A DNA stretch of 10,682 bases from Caldithrix sp964598255 (GCA_964598255.1 CAZRBA010000079.1:1-10682), one strand, 5' to 3'; shown: positions 1-5,932, counted from the stretch's first letter. The notes: a model not told the origin generated them from the letters alone. Numbers and translations: made by a program.

Positions 1-1
1 G

Positions 2-163
2 AAATTTTTGAAAGCCATGGCCAAATATTCATGGCATTTATCGAATTTGGTATCGTTTTTACGTCTAAATCTGTTTGTAAAGATCAGTTTGCAAAGATGG
101 TTGGATGAGCCTTTTGAAAAAGACGTTGGCAAGCCACAGACAAATCAGTTGTCATTGTTTTAG
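2..163 (+). CDS. IS4-type transposase, C-terminal end (gene cut by window start)
   Basis: An open frame enters from the left edge and ends at TAG 161-163, giving 53 residues. The visible part reads from KFLKAMAKYSWHLSNL through FLRLNLFVKISLQRWLDEPFE and ends in NQLSLF. The pattern 'W.LSNLV..LRLNLF....L..WLD.PFE...LF' is what I know from the C-termini of IS4-type transposases common in Bacteroidetes; this is recognition from memory, not a search. The DDE catalytic residues would lie upstream, outside the window, so whether the element is intact cannot be judged. The right end of the insertion sequence should fall shortly after the stop, but I could not define a terminal inverted repeat. The final QLSLF matches the consensus for binding the DNA polymerase sliding clamp. 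An alternative is another DDE transposase family with a similar tail. Confidence 0.6.
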   Translation, partial: KFLKAMAKYSWHLSNLVSFLRLNLFVKISLQRWLDEPFEKDVGKPQTNQLSLF

Positions 164-328
164 GGGGATTGTTTTTCAAACGGGTAAAAAATCCGTCCTA
201 AACGTTGATTTATCAAGGACAGTATTTAAAATAAAATTAATTAGGACATCTGTAAACTAAAATGGTAAAGACCCTTAATAACAGTTTGATCGGATATTTA
301 TTATTAAAGAGAACTTGGGATAAATTTG

Positions 329-377
329 TTTTTAGATGAAGGGAAAAGAGAGGGTACCTCTTCCCAAAATCTAAAAA
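329..377. repeat. Imperfect inverted repeat (long hairpin)
   Basis: The outer arms tttttagat (329-337) and atctaaaaa (369-377) are perfect complements. Inside a 3x3 mismatch, ggg 341-343 pairs with ccc 363-365, aa 344-345 with tt 361-362, and gagg 350-353 with cctc 357-360 around a gta loop, with a 4-base bulge on the left arm. The 49-base structure is not followed by a run of T on either strand, so it is not a textbook intrinsic terminator. It could be a relic of a mobile-element end or a cruciform. Confidence 0.5.
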
Positions 378-457
378 AATTAAATTATTACTTGACTTTT
401 AACATAACGCTTGAATGGTGCAATAGGGAGAGAGGAAGGTTATGGGGTAAAAGTTAA

Positions 458-488
458 GCCCTGCCAACAAAGGGCATCCCTAAGGGAT
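458..488. repeat. Two adjacent small hairpins
   Basis: The sequence gccct (458-462) pairs with agggc (471-475). Directly after it, atccct (476-481) faces agggat (483-488) across one base. They lie about 120 bases upstream of the PEGA gene and may belong to its 5' untranslated region. A one-base loop cannot form in RNA without opening some pairs, so the second could equally be a protein-binding palindrome. Function unknown. Confidence 0.3.
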
Positions 489-566
489 ATAAGTAAATAA
501 AACGATCATCGAAAAAAATCTTCCCCACATGTTCTGCATGCTGGATTTTAATCTATTTATTTGTAA

Positions 567-595
567 ATTTTAGTAAAGCGTGTTACTACTAAAAT
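567..595. promoter_or_regulatory. Inverted repeat just upstream of the PEGA gene (possible operator)
   Basis: The arms attttagta (567-575) and tactaaaat (587-595) are perfect complements separated by 11 bases. The second arm ends 14 bases before the ATG at 610, over or next to the ribosome-binding region, whose only candidate is the weak aaaggg at 598-603. A dyad at this place could be a repressor site or a hairpin that limits translation; the sequence does not tell which. Confidence 0.35.
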
Positions 596-609
596 CAAAA
601 GGGTAAAAA

Positions 610-2718
610 ATGTTACTTCGTGTGTTTTTCTTATTGCTTTTGCTTGGCAGCCTTTCGGCACAGGACTTAGCAAAAATGCGTCTCATCGGTAAGCCCTATA
701 AATCACCCGATGAATTTGTAGCCAAACGCGACGTAAACGGCCGTTATTGTGCGGGTATTAAAGTAATTTCCGATATGGACGGTTTTAGTTATCAGGCAAA
801 CAACGGAGTGGTGGCCGTGGATGATGAACCCGGGCAGGATCTGGTTTATCTCCAGCCGGATGAGCGGGTACTTGAAATTTACCATAGCGGCTACCAACCC
901 TTAAAGCTCATTTTTTCCGAGCAAGGCATCCACATCGGCTCGCGGCAGGTGTGGGTGATTAAAGTCGGTGGCGCGCCCAAAGTGGGGGATACACTCCCAG
1001 TAACTTTTTTAATTCAACCTGCGAAAGCCAATGTAATTGTGGACGGAATTTCCGTGTCAACCAATAAACCGGTAGATTTGAGTATCGGTAAGCACCGATT
1101 AAAGATTACCTCGGAAGGGTTTCGTACTGTCGAAAAAGAAATCTATGTGGATAAAAACCATGTACTTTTTAATTATACCATGCAGGAAGTTGATTTAGTA
1201 CCTGTGGCCATCAAATCAATACCTCAGGGAGCAGAGATTTACATTGACGGAATAAAAAAGGGGATTACCGATAAGGGATTAAATTTATTTCCAGGGAAAT
1301 ACAATTTACGATTATTACTCTCAGGCTATACGAATTTGCAGAAAATTATTGAAGTCAAGGAGAACCAAAATAATACTTTTAATTTCAAATTGGAGAAAAA
1401 TGCGGGCTTACTGGTTCTATCCGTTGTGCCATCGAATGCACAGGTTTTAATAAATAAAGAAGATTACAGCGGTCAGAACCAGATAGAATTAGCGCCTGGT
1501 GTTTATCGCGTTGAGATAAATGCACAAGGGTATTACGGTTTGAGTGAAAATATTACCATATCGCTTGGACAAACATTACGAAAAAGTTATGTTTTAAAGC
1601 AAAAGATGGGTAAACTGAATTTTTCAGTAACTCCAGTTGAAGCTAAAGTAATTTTAAAAAAAGATGGTAAAGTTGTAAAACAATGGCAGGGTGCAGCTTA
1701 TTTAAAGAACATTGGGGTTGGCAAATATAATATAGAAGTAGTTGCTAATGGATATATATCAATAAATAAAAAAATATATATTAAGCAAAATCATACTACT
1801 ATATTAGATTATACTTTAAAAAAAGGTACAGCTTATAGGAAAACAATAATAACACCAAGCGGCATAGAGATGGTTTATGTAGCGGCTGGAACGTTTCAAA
1901 TGGGCGATACCTGGGGCGACGGCGAATCCGATGAAAAACCGGTACACTCGGTTACGATGAGCGGTTTTTATATGGGCAAATATGAAGTAACCAACGCTCA
2001 GGTGGTGGATGTGTTTAACTGGGCTTTGGCACAGGGCAAGATCATGGCTAGCAGGTCTATTGTAAAGAATGTGGAAGGGGATCAGCAGAAATTGTTGGAT
2101 CTGGGTTTTCATCAGATTATCTATAACGGTAATGAGTTGTATACGGAAAACAACTATGATGATTATCCTGTGATTGGAATAAGCTGGTACGGCGCAGTAG
2201 CTTTTTGTAATTATTTAAGCGAGCGGGAAGGATTGACACCGGTGTATAATTTGAACAACTGGACGGCCAACATGAACGCCAACGGCTACCGCCTGCCCAC
2301 GGAAGCGGAGTGGGAATATGCCGCCAGAGGTGGCAATGAATCACAAAGCTTTAAATACAGCGGGAGTAGTAATGTGGATGCAGTGGCCTGGTACGGGGAT
2401 AATTCCAATGCTTCGGGGAATTCCAATTTGGACAATGGGCAAGGCACTTTACCGGTTGGTAGTAAACAACCCAATGAATTGGGCATTTATGACATGAGCG
2501 GCAATGTGTGGGAATGGTGTTGGGATTGGTACGTTTCGGACCATTATAGTAATAGCTTGCAGGACAATCCTAAGGGGCCTGCAAGAGGTTCGGTCCGTGT
2601 CCTGCGCGGGGGTAGTTGGAACGACCGCGCCAGGTACGTGCGTGTGGCCTATCGATTCGGCTACGCGCCGTCTTTCAGCAGCAGCGGTGTCGGTTTTCGC
2701 ATTTTGAGGAGGCCTTAA
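610..2718 (+). CDS. Secreted protein with four PEGA repeats and a C-terminal FGE/C-lectin-like domain
   Basis: A 702-residue exported protein. Residues 1-17 form a signal peptide (MLLRVFFLLLLLGSLSA, then QD). Residues of about 20-125 are an unassigned domain. Four PEGA-type beta repeats follow at about 134-193, 196-262, 265-330 and 335-404, each with a 'P..A.V.I.....G......L..G.Y.....A.GY' pattern. From about 415 the protein is a formylglycine-generating-enzyme/sulfatase-modifying-factor domain: MVYVAAGTFQMG, YEVTNAQ, YRLPTEAEWEYAARGG, LGIYDMSGNVWEWCWDWY, RVLRGGSW and a final GFR. Genuine FGE enzymes carry two copper-binding cysteines after the GGS motif; here residues 665-702 contain no cysteine, so sulfatase activation is unlikely. 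A binding or surface-display role on a PEGA stalk is my inference. Composition changes sharply along the gene (see findings). The ATG at 610 is chosen because the signal peptide begins there; the Shine-Dalgarno is weak. The gene stands alone, with long spacers on both sides. Confidence 0.85.
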   Translation: MLLRVFFLLLLLGSLSAQDLAKMRLIGKPYKSPDEFVAKRDVNGRYCAGIKVISDMDGFSYQANNGVVAVDDEPGQDLVYLQPDERVLEIYHSGYQPLKLIFSEQGIHIGSRQVWVIKVGGAPKVGDTLPVTFLIQPAKANVIVDGISVSTNKPVDLSIGKHRLKITSEGFRTVEKEIYVDKNHVLFNYTMQEVDLVPVAIKSIPQGAEIYIDGIKKGITDKGLNLFPGKYNLRLLLSGYTNLQKIIEVKENQNNTFNFKLEKNAGLLVLSVVPSNAQVLINKEDYSGQNQIELAPGVYRVEINAQGYYGLSENITISLGQTLRKSYVLKQKMGKLNFSVTPVEAKVILKKDGKVVKQWQGAAYLKNIGVGKYNIEVVANGYISINKKIYIKQNHTTILDYTLKKGTAYRKTIITPSGIEMVYVAAGTFQMGDTWGDGESDEKPVHSVTMSGFYMGKYEVTNAQVVDVFNWALAQGKIMASRSIVKNVEGDQQKLLDLGFHQIIYNGNELYTENNYDDYPVIGISWYGAVAFCNYLSEREGLTPVYNLNNWTANMNANGYRLPTEAEWEYAARGGNESQSFKYSGSSNVDAVAWYGDNSNASGNSNLDNGQGTLPVGSKQPNELGIYDMSGNVWEWCWDWYVSDHYSNSLQDNPKGPARGSVRVLRGGSWNDRARYVRVAYRFGYAPSFSSSGVGFRILRRP
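2599..2718 (+). other. Candidate DGR-type variable region at the 3' end of the PEGA/FGE gene
   Basis: These bases encode the last 39 residues, from RVLRGGSW to GFR plus a five-residue tail. In diversity-generating retroelement targets, the variable repeat sits at this place in a C-lectin-fold domain, and residues templated by AAC or AAT are replaced through adenine mutagenesis, giving NNC or NNT codons. Here the positions that are usually Asn-rich in this family read aac, gac, cgc (671-673), tac (676), tat (681), ttc, ggc, tac (683-685) and tct, ttc, agc, agc, agc (688-692): all end in C or T and are chemically mixed. The framework residues between them (A, R, V, R, V, A, R, P, G) are conserved. 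No template repeat or reverse transcriptase is visible here, so this is a pattern match only. An ordinary non-variable FGE paralogue is the alternative. Confidence 0.4.
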
Positions 2719-2752
2719 ATTTTAAATTTTTTTAATTTTTACATTTTTCCCT

Positions 2753-2880
2753 GCCGTGGCGTGGCGCCTTTGGCGTTCTTTTTTTCTGCCGTAGCAGGAT
2801 GTTTTTAAAGCGAGCATCAGCGAGCCCGGCAGCCCGCCCCGCCAGCGGTAGCAAAGGCGTTGGGGACGTGAAAAATTTCG
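2753..2880. other. GC-rich patch with small palindromes in an AT-rich spacer
   Basis: The spacer turns abruptly GC-rich here; by hand count 2821-2880 has 40 G+C of 60, against long A/T runs on either side. It contains cgcc-ttt-ggcg (2765-2775), ctgc-cgta-gcag (2786-2797) and the direct repeat gcgagc (about 2810-2825). No reading frame with recognisable protein is seen. It resembles an intergenic palindromic repeat family more than a gene remnant, but no second copy is visible in the window. Confidence 0.35.
2763..2786 (+). terminator. Possible intrinsic terminator after the PEGA/FGE gene
   Basis: The stem cgcc (2765-2768) / ggcg (2772-2775) closes a ttt loop and may gain wobble pairs (g2764 with t2776). 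It is followed by ttctttttttt (2776-2786). It lies 45 bases after the stop of the gene on the same strand. The stem is short, hence low confidence. Confidence 0.35.
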
Positions 2881-2900
2881 TGGGCCAAAAAGCTTAAAAA

Positions 2901-2939
2901 AATTCCTATATATGGGGAGGAAGAACCATATATAGAATT
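2901..2939. repeat. Strong 14-bp inverted repeat with one bulge
   Basis: The core arms ctatatatgg (2906-2915) and ccatatatag (2926-2935) are perfect complements. Allowing one bulged C at 2905-2906, they extend outward through aattc / gaatt (to 2901 and 2939). The loop ggaggaagaa (2916-2925) contains a Shine-Dalgarno-like ggagg. A related catatatata follows at 2946-2955. It may be a cruciform, a dimeric protein site or an RNA hairpin; no gene begins directly after it. Confidence 0.55.
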
Positions 2940-3047
2940 AAAAGGACATATATATACGGAAAACTTTGAACTGCATGGTATTTGCTCATTTAGCCGTACT
3001 TGCCGCGCTGTACTGATTAATCAGGGCCAACTTTATCGCGCATTTAA

Positions 3048-3229
3048 GAAGAGGAGGTATTTCCCTTGGATCGCTTTGCAATAGATTTTGTCTGCAAACA
3101 TAAAACCAACCTATGGGGCGATACTAGGTTTAGTAGGATGGCCGAGATGCGCAGAATAATCCCGAGGCCAGCAAGGTGTATGTGTACAAACTTGAAATTA
3201 AAGGTGTCTCGAGAGATAGATTTGAATAA
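3048..3229 (+). pseudogene. Frameshifted gene relic, possibly the C-terminus of a type-B carboxylesterase
   Basis: One frame from 3048 reads FPLDRFAIDFVCKHKTN, then LWGDTRFSRMAEMR. Near 3155 the sensible frame shifts and continues NNPEASKVYVYKLEIKG, ending at TAA 3227-3229. Together the order 'DF..K......RF.RMAE.R..NNP.A.KVYVYK.E' recalls the C-terminal part of carboxylesterase/alpha-beta hydrolases, but this is from memory and weak. Upstream, more protein-like pieces occur in other frames (AHLAVLAALY at about 2983-3012). If read without the shift, 3066-3233 is a 55-codon TTG-start frame with aggagg at 3052-3057, which could be a small gene instead. I favour decay because the second frame is much more protein-like. 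Confidence 0.35.
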
Positions 3230-3233
3230 GTGA

Positions 3234-3743
3234 AAAAGATGATTCTCTTAAGATAAAAAAAATTTTAATATAAAAGTGATATCAAAATTTTTTATTGATC
3301 GGGTACTGAACGCAAAGAGCGATTAGAAAAGAAATAGAGATAATAAAGCCAAAGCTTTCAGACAGGCTGTATGCAGAGGCAGAATCTTGTTTACGGTTTA
3401 CAATTTCCTAGCAGAATTTTGTAAGTGGATGCGCTCAACCAATATGTTTAAACGGTTTAGTAGGGAACCATTTAGACGCAGTCGTGTTATTTGAATAATC
3501 TCGAATAAAGCATCCCGTATACGTTTATTTGGAAATGTGTGCATGGAACAACTGGAGCAATGACTAACAGTATGTAGATATTTGGATAAGGCATTATTAA
3601 ACAATCAAATCCACAGCGATGGCCGGAATAGGGCAAGCGCGGTAATCTGCATTTCGCTACGCTTCATTCCGGTTACCCTTCAAGGCCTTGGTTCTATTGG
3701 GGATGAATTTACAAAAAAATTAGGGCTTGATTATTTCAGAAAA
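3234..3743. other. Noncoding stretch with degraded sequence
   Basis: This stretch of about 500 bases has no gene I can support. Two frames of about 60-68 codons occur (3398-3604 on the minus strand; 3582-3767 on the plus strand), but neither has a ribosome-binding site or recognisable motifs. An AT-only near-palindrome lies around 3255-3295. The arms ccggaat (3623-3629) and attccgg (3666-3672) flank a GC-richer segment that looks like an intergenic repeat unit. The region is probably decayed accessory DNA. Confidence 0.4.
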
Positions 3744-3857
3744 TTATTCCTTAGTTTCAGTATTTAGCCAATCCAACCATTTGTTTACTTCTCCAAAATT
3801 ATCTAAATTGGCGTAGTCTTAAAACTAAGTACGAGTCCGATGACAAATTGTTTGTCA
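3744..3857 (-). pseudogene. Minus-strand gene relic, possibly the C-terminus of a LysR-type regulator
   Basis: Read on the minus strand, the frame DYANLDNFGEVNKWLDWL, followed by NTETKE, ends at a TAA corresponding to 3744-3746. A stop lies just upstream in the same frame at 3819-3821, but the neighbouring frame supplies NNLSSDSYLVLR leading into it. Joined, 'SYLVLRDYA....GEVNKWLDWL' resembles the last strand and helix of LysR-family effector domains ('YYLV......V..F..WL'). The resemblance is short and remembered, not searched. No DNA-binding part is visible: the relic would start within 75 bases of the UDP-xylose synthase gene, which truncates it. It may be chance. Confidence 0.25.
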
Positions 3858-3858
3858 T
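3840..3858. promoter_or_regulatory. 8-bp inverted repeat upstream of UDP-xylose synthase (possible operator)
   Basis: The arms atgacaaa (3840-3847) and tttgtcat (3851-3858) are perfect complements around ttg. A second dyad, tttccg (3876-3881) / cggaaa (3896-3901), lies closer to the gene. Both are in the 80 bases before the ribosome-binding site of the gene at 3934. A compact dyad like this suits a dimeric regulator; no -35/-10 pair is clear. Confidence 0.35.
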
Positions 3859-3933
3859 TTAGGCAAATGTGTTGATTTCCGTTTGTGATGTGAATCGGAA
3901 AAGCAAAATTTTTCAGGTTAAAGGGGAATTGGT

Positions 3934-4893
3934 ATGCGTGTTTTAGTAACCGGCGGTGCAGGATTTATCGGCTCTCATCTTTCCGAAGCCTTGCTTAACC
4001 AAGGCCATGATGTTTTGTGCTTGGACAATTTTTTTACCGGCAGCAAAGACAACATCTGGCATCTGATGGACCATAAACGATTCGAATTAATTCGCCACGA
4101 TGTAACGCAACCCATTCTTCTTGAAGTCGATCAAATTTACCATTTTGCCTGTCCTGCCTCACCGGTACATTACCAGTACAATCCTGTAAAAACAATTAAA
4201 ACCAATGTGATGGGGACGATTAATATGCTAGGGCTGGCCAAACGCGTGCGTGCCCGCATAATGCAGGCTAGTACCTCGGAAGTTTACGGCGATCCAGAAG
4301 TACATCCTCAAAGGGAAGATTACTGGGGGCATGTCAATCCCATTGGAGTGCGCAGTTGTTACGATGAAGGAAAACGCGTGGCCGAAACCCTGATGATGGA
4401 TTATCACCGGCAAAACAAAGTGGATATCAAGATTATCCGCATATTTAATACCTATGGCCCGCGTATGGCTTTAAACGACGGGCGGGTGGTTAGCAATTTT
4501 ATCGTTCAGGCCCTTACGAATAAAGACATTACCATTTACGGAGACGGAAGCCAAACACGTTCGTTCCAATATGTAGACGATTTGATAGACGGGGTATTAC
4601 GAATGATGAAGGCGGATGATTTTATCGGTCCGGTTAATTTGGGTAATCCAGATGAATTTACGATTTTGGAATTGGCACAAACCGTAATCGAAATGACCGG
4701 TTCGCGCTCTGAAATTGTGCACAAACCTTTGCCTGCGGACGATCCGACTCAGCGGCAACCCGATATCGCTTTGGCTCGTGAAAAATTAGGTTGGCAACCC
4801 CAGATAAAATTAAAAGACGGCTTAAAGCGTACCATTGCCTATTTTGAACAAATCCTTACCGCTCGGGGAACAGAAGCGATTAAATTGGTTTGA
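3934..4893 (+). CDS. uxs: UDP-glucuronate decarboxylase (UDP-xylose synthase)
   Basis: A 319-residue cytoplasmic short-chain dehydrogenase/reductase of the extended NDP-sugar epimerase group. It oxidises UDP-glucuronate at C4 with bound NAD+, decarboxylates the intermediate and reduces it to UDP-xylose for surface polysaccharide or glycan synthesis. Visible features are the NAD-binding GGAGFIG (G7, G10, G13), DNFFTGSKDN (31-40), ACPASPVHY (72-80), which is typical of this subfamily rather than of dTDP-glucose dehydratase, STSEVYGDP (113-121), the catalytic YxxxK pair Y143/K147 in SCYDEGKR, RIFNTYGPRM (169-178) and GDGSQTRSF (203-211). Length and motif order match bacterial members. The start is supported by aagggg at 3921-3926, seven bases before ATG. 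It appears monocistronic, with over 270 bases to the next gene. No glycosyltransferases are adjacent, so its polysaccharide target is unknown. Confidence 0.93.
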   Translation: MRVLVTGGAGFIGSHLSEALLNQGHDVLCLDNFFTGSKDNIWHLMDHKRFELIRHDVTQPILLEVDQIYHFACPASPVHYQYNPVKTIKTNVMGTINMLGLAKRVRARIMQASTSEVYGDPEVHPQREDYWGHVNPIGVRSCYDEGKRVAETLMMDYHRQNKVDIKIIRIFNTYGPRMALNDGRVVSNFIVQALTNKDITIYGDGSQTRSFQYVDDLIDGVLRMMKADDFIGPVNLGNPDEFTILELAQTVIEMTGSRSEIVHKPLPADDPTQRQPDIALAREKLGWQPQIKLKDGLKRTIAYFEQILTARGTEAIKLV

Positions 4894-5081
4894 ATTTTAT
4901 TTCTTTGCCCCGGTTTTCCATGTGTTAAAAAAAGCATTAATACCTCAAAGCGGACAATAAAAATTCGGTTATACATAAAATTATCGCGGTTACGGATGGT
5001 TTGTCTCTTCCGTGCAATTCACTTGGCGAGCGGGCAAAGCCAAACATTATTAACAACTTGTCTTCGTTTTGACCATTCCGA

Positions 5082-5100
5082 GATAAATTTAAAATTTATC
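5082..5100. promoter_or_regulatory. Perfect 19-bp AT palindrome upstream of the operon
   Basis: gataaattt (5082-5090), one central a, then aaatttatc (5092-5100) form a perfect dyad. The half-site aaatttatc recurs at 5140-5148, overlapping the proposed -10 region. Two or more copies of a half-site, one over the promoter, is a layout expected of an operator, but the low base complexity makes chance plausible. Confidence 0.4.
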
Positions 5101-5115
5101 AATACTTAAATTCTT

Positions 5116-5167
5116 TTGAAAACCCGTCCTAAATTTATTAAATTTATCATCTTTGAAGAATAGGAGG
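5116..5167 (+). promoter_or_regulatory. Putative promoter and ribosome-binding site of yebC
   Basis: A -35-like TTGAAA (5116-5121) stands 17 bases from TAAATT (5139-5144), a 4-of-6 match to TATAAT. The Shine-Dalgarno aggagg (5162-5167) is perfect and lies four bases before ATG 5172. The ribosome-binding site is strong evidence for the start; the promoter is tentative. Confidence 0.4.
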
Positions 5168-5171
5168 TTTT

Positions 5172-5927
5172 ATGTCAGGTCATTCCAAATGGCATTCTAT
5201 TAAGCATAAAAAAGCTAAAATCGATGCACAACGCGGAAGAATTTTTACCAAACTTATTAAAGAAATAACCGTTGCCGCCCGTATGGGAGGCGGAGACCCG
5301 GAAGCAAATCCCCGTTTACGCGTAGCCATTGCGGCAGCCAAAGCGGCCAATATGCCCGCTAAAAATATTGACAATGCGATTAAAAAAGGAACGGGCGAAT
5401 TGCCCGGTGTGGTGTACGAAGATGTTACTTACGAAGGATACGGCCCGGGCGGGGTGGCTGTTTTTGTGGAAGCCGTTACCGATAACCGCAATCGTACGGT
5501 AGCCGAAATGCGCCATTTATTCAGTAAACATGGCGGTAATTTGGGCGAAAACGGCAGTGTGGCTTGGATTTTTGAGCGCAAAGGACTGATTCGCGTGCCG
5601 AAAGATCAATATACTGAAGACGACTTGTTAGAAATTGCACTGGAAGCCGGTGCGGAAGATATGCAAACTGGCGATGACGCCTACGAAATTTATACCGGGT
5701 TCGAAGATTTTAACACCGTCCGCACGGCTTTGGAAGAAAAAGGCATCGTTATGGAAAGTGCCGGGCTGACGATGATTCCGCAAAATACCATCAAAATCGA
5801 AGGGAAAACAGCGGAACAAATGTTACGCTTAATGGATGCCTTGGATGATCATGACGATGTGCAAAACGTTTACGCCAATTTTGACATCGAAGATGCCGAA
5901 ATGGAGCGTTTGGCCTCGGGCGAGTAG
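5172..5927 (+). CDS. yebC: YebC/TACO1-family translation factor
   Basis: A 251-residue cytoplasmic protein of the YebC/PmpR/TACO1 family. It was long annotated as a transcriptional regulator; members are now described as helping ribosomes through difficult sequences such as polyproline. The N-terminal signature is complete: MSGHSKWHSIKHKKAKIDAQ, then RGRIFTKLIKEI, GGGDPEANPRLR and AANMPAKNIDNAIKKG. The middle and C-terminal domains show YEGYGPGGVAVFVEAVTDNRNRT (split here at 85-95 and 96-107), HGGNLGENGSVAWIFERKG and YANFDI near the end. Length is normal for the family. It is the first gene of the operon and has the best ribosome-binding site in the window. The position directly before ruvC is conserved in many bacteria. 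Confidence 0.96.
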   Translation: MSGHSKWHSIKHKKAKIDAQRGRIFTKLIKEITVAARMGGGDPEANPRLRVAIAAAKAANMPAKNIDNAIKKGTGELPGVVYEDVTYEGYGPGGVAVFVEAVTDNRNRTVAEMRHLFSKHGGNLGENGSVAWIFERKGLIRVPKDQYTEDDLLEIALEAGAEDMQTGDDAYEIYTGFEDFNTVRTALEEKGIVMESAGLTMIPQNTIKIEGKTAEQMLRLMDALDDHDDVQNVYANFDIEDAEMERLASGE

Positions 5928-5932
5928 ACAAG

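Larger units (their letters stand above)
164..609. other. Noncoding spacer between transposase tail and PEGA gene
   Basis: This stretch of about 450 bases is AT-rich and has no open frame with recognisable protein sequence on either strand. It probably holds the right end of the insertion sequence and then the upstream region of the gene at 610. It contains three groups of inverted repeats, listed separately (329-377, 458-488, 567-595). A short sequence, ccgtcctaaa at 193-202, recurs at 5124-5133 upstream of yebC, and gggtaaaaaat occurs at both 182-192 and 601-611. I see no convincing sigma-70 promoter; a TTGACT at 392-397 has no good -10 partner. Confidence 0.6.
4894..5171. other. Spacer with promoter region for the yebC-gltX operon
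   Basis: This 278-base AT-rich spacer has no gene. It contains small dyads (acgga 4992-4996 / tccgt 5009-5013; ttggc 5023-5027 / gccaa 5039-5043), the 19-bp palindrome at 5082-5100 and a likely promoter close to yebC. I see no clear intrinsic terminator for the upstream gene. Confidence 0.5.

Noticed and set aside
3255..3295. AT near-palindrome (aaaaaaaatttt ... aaaattttttat) as a terminator
   Set aside because: It is made only of A/T runs, has unequal arms and follows no gene.
3398..3604. 68-codon minus-strand frame with a CSSC motif, at first suspected to be a small zinc-finger protein
   Set aside because: It has no ribosome-binding site, no family resemblance and lies in decayed spacer DNA; a single CxxC is not evidence for a domain.
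3582..3767. 61-codon plus-strand frame
   Set aside because: It runs through a GC-richer repeat-like segment and overlaps the better minus-strand relic; it has no Shine-Dalgarno and no recognisable protein features.
2719..3933. DGR template repeat or reverse transcriptase downstream of the PEGA/FGE gene
   Set aside because: I looked for a second, A-rich copy of the GGSW...GFR coding sequence and for reverse-transcriptase motifs on both strands and found neither.
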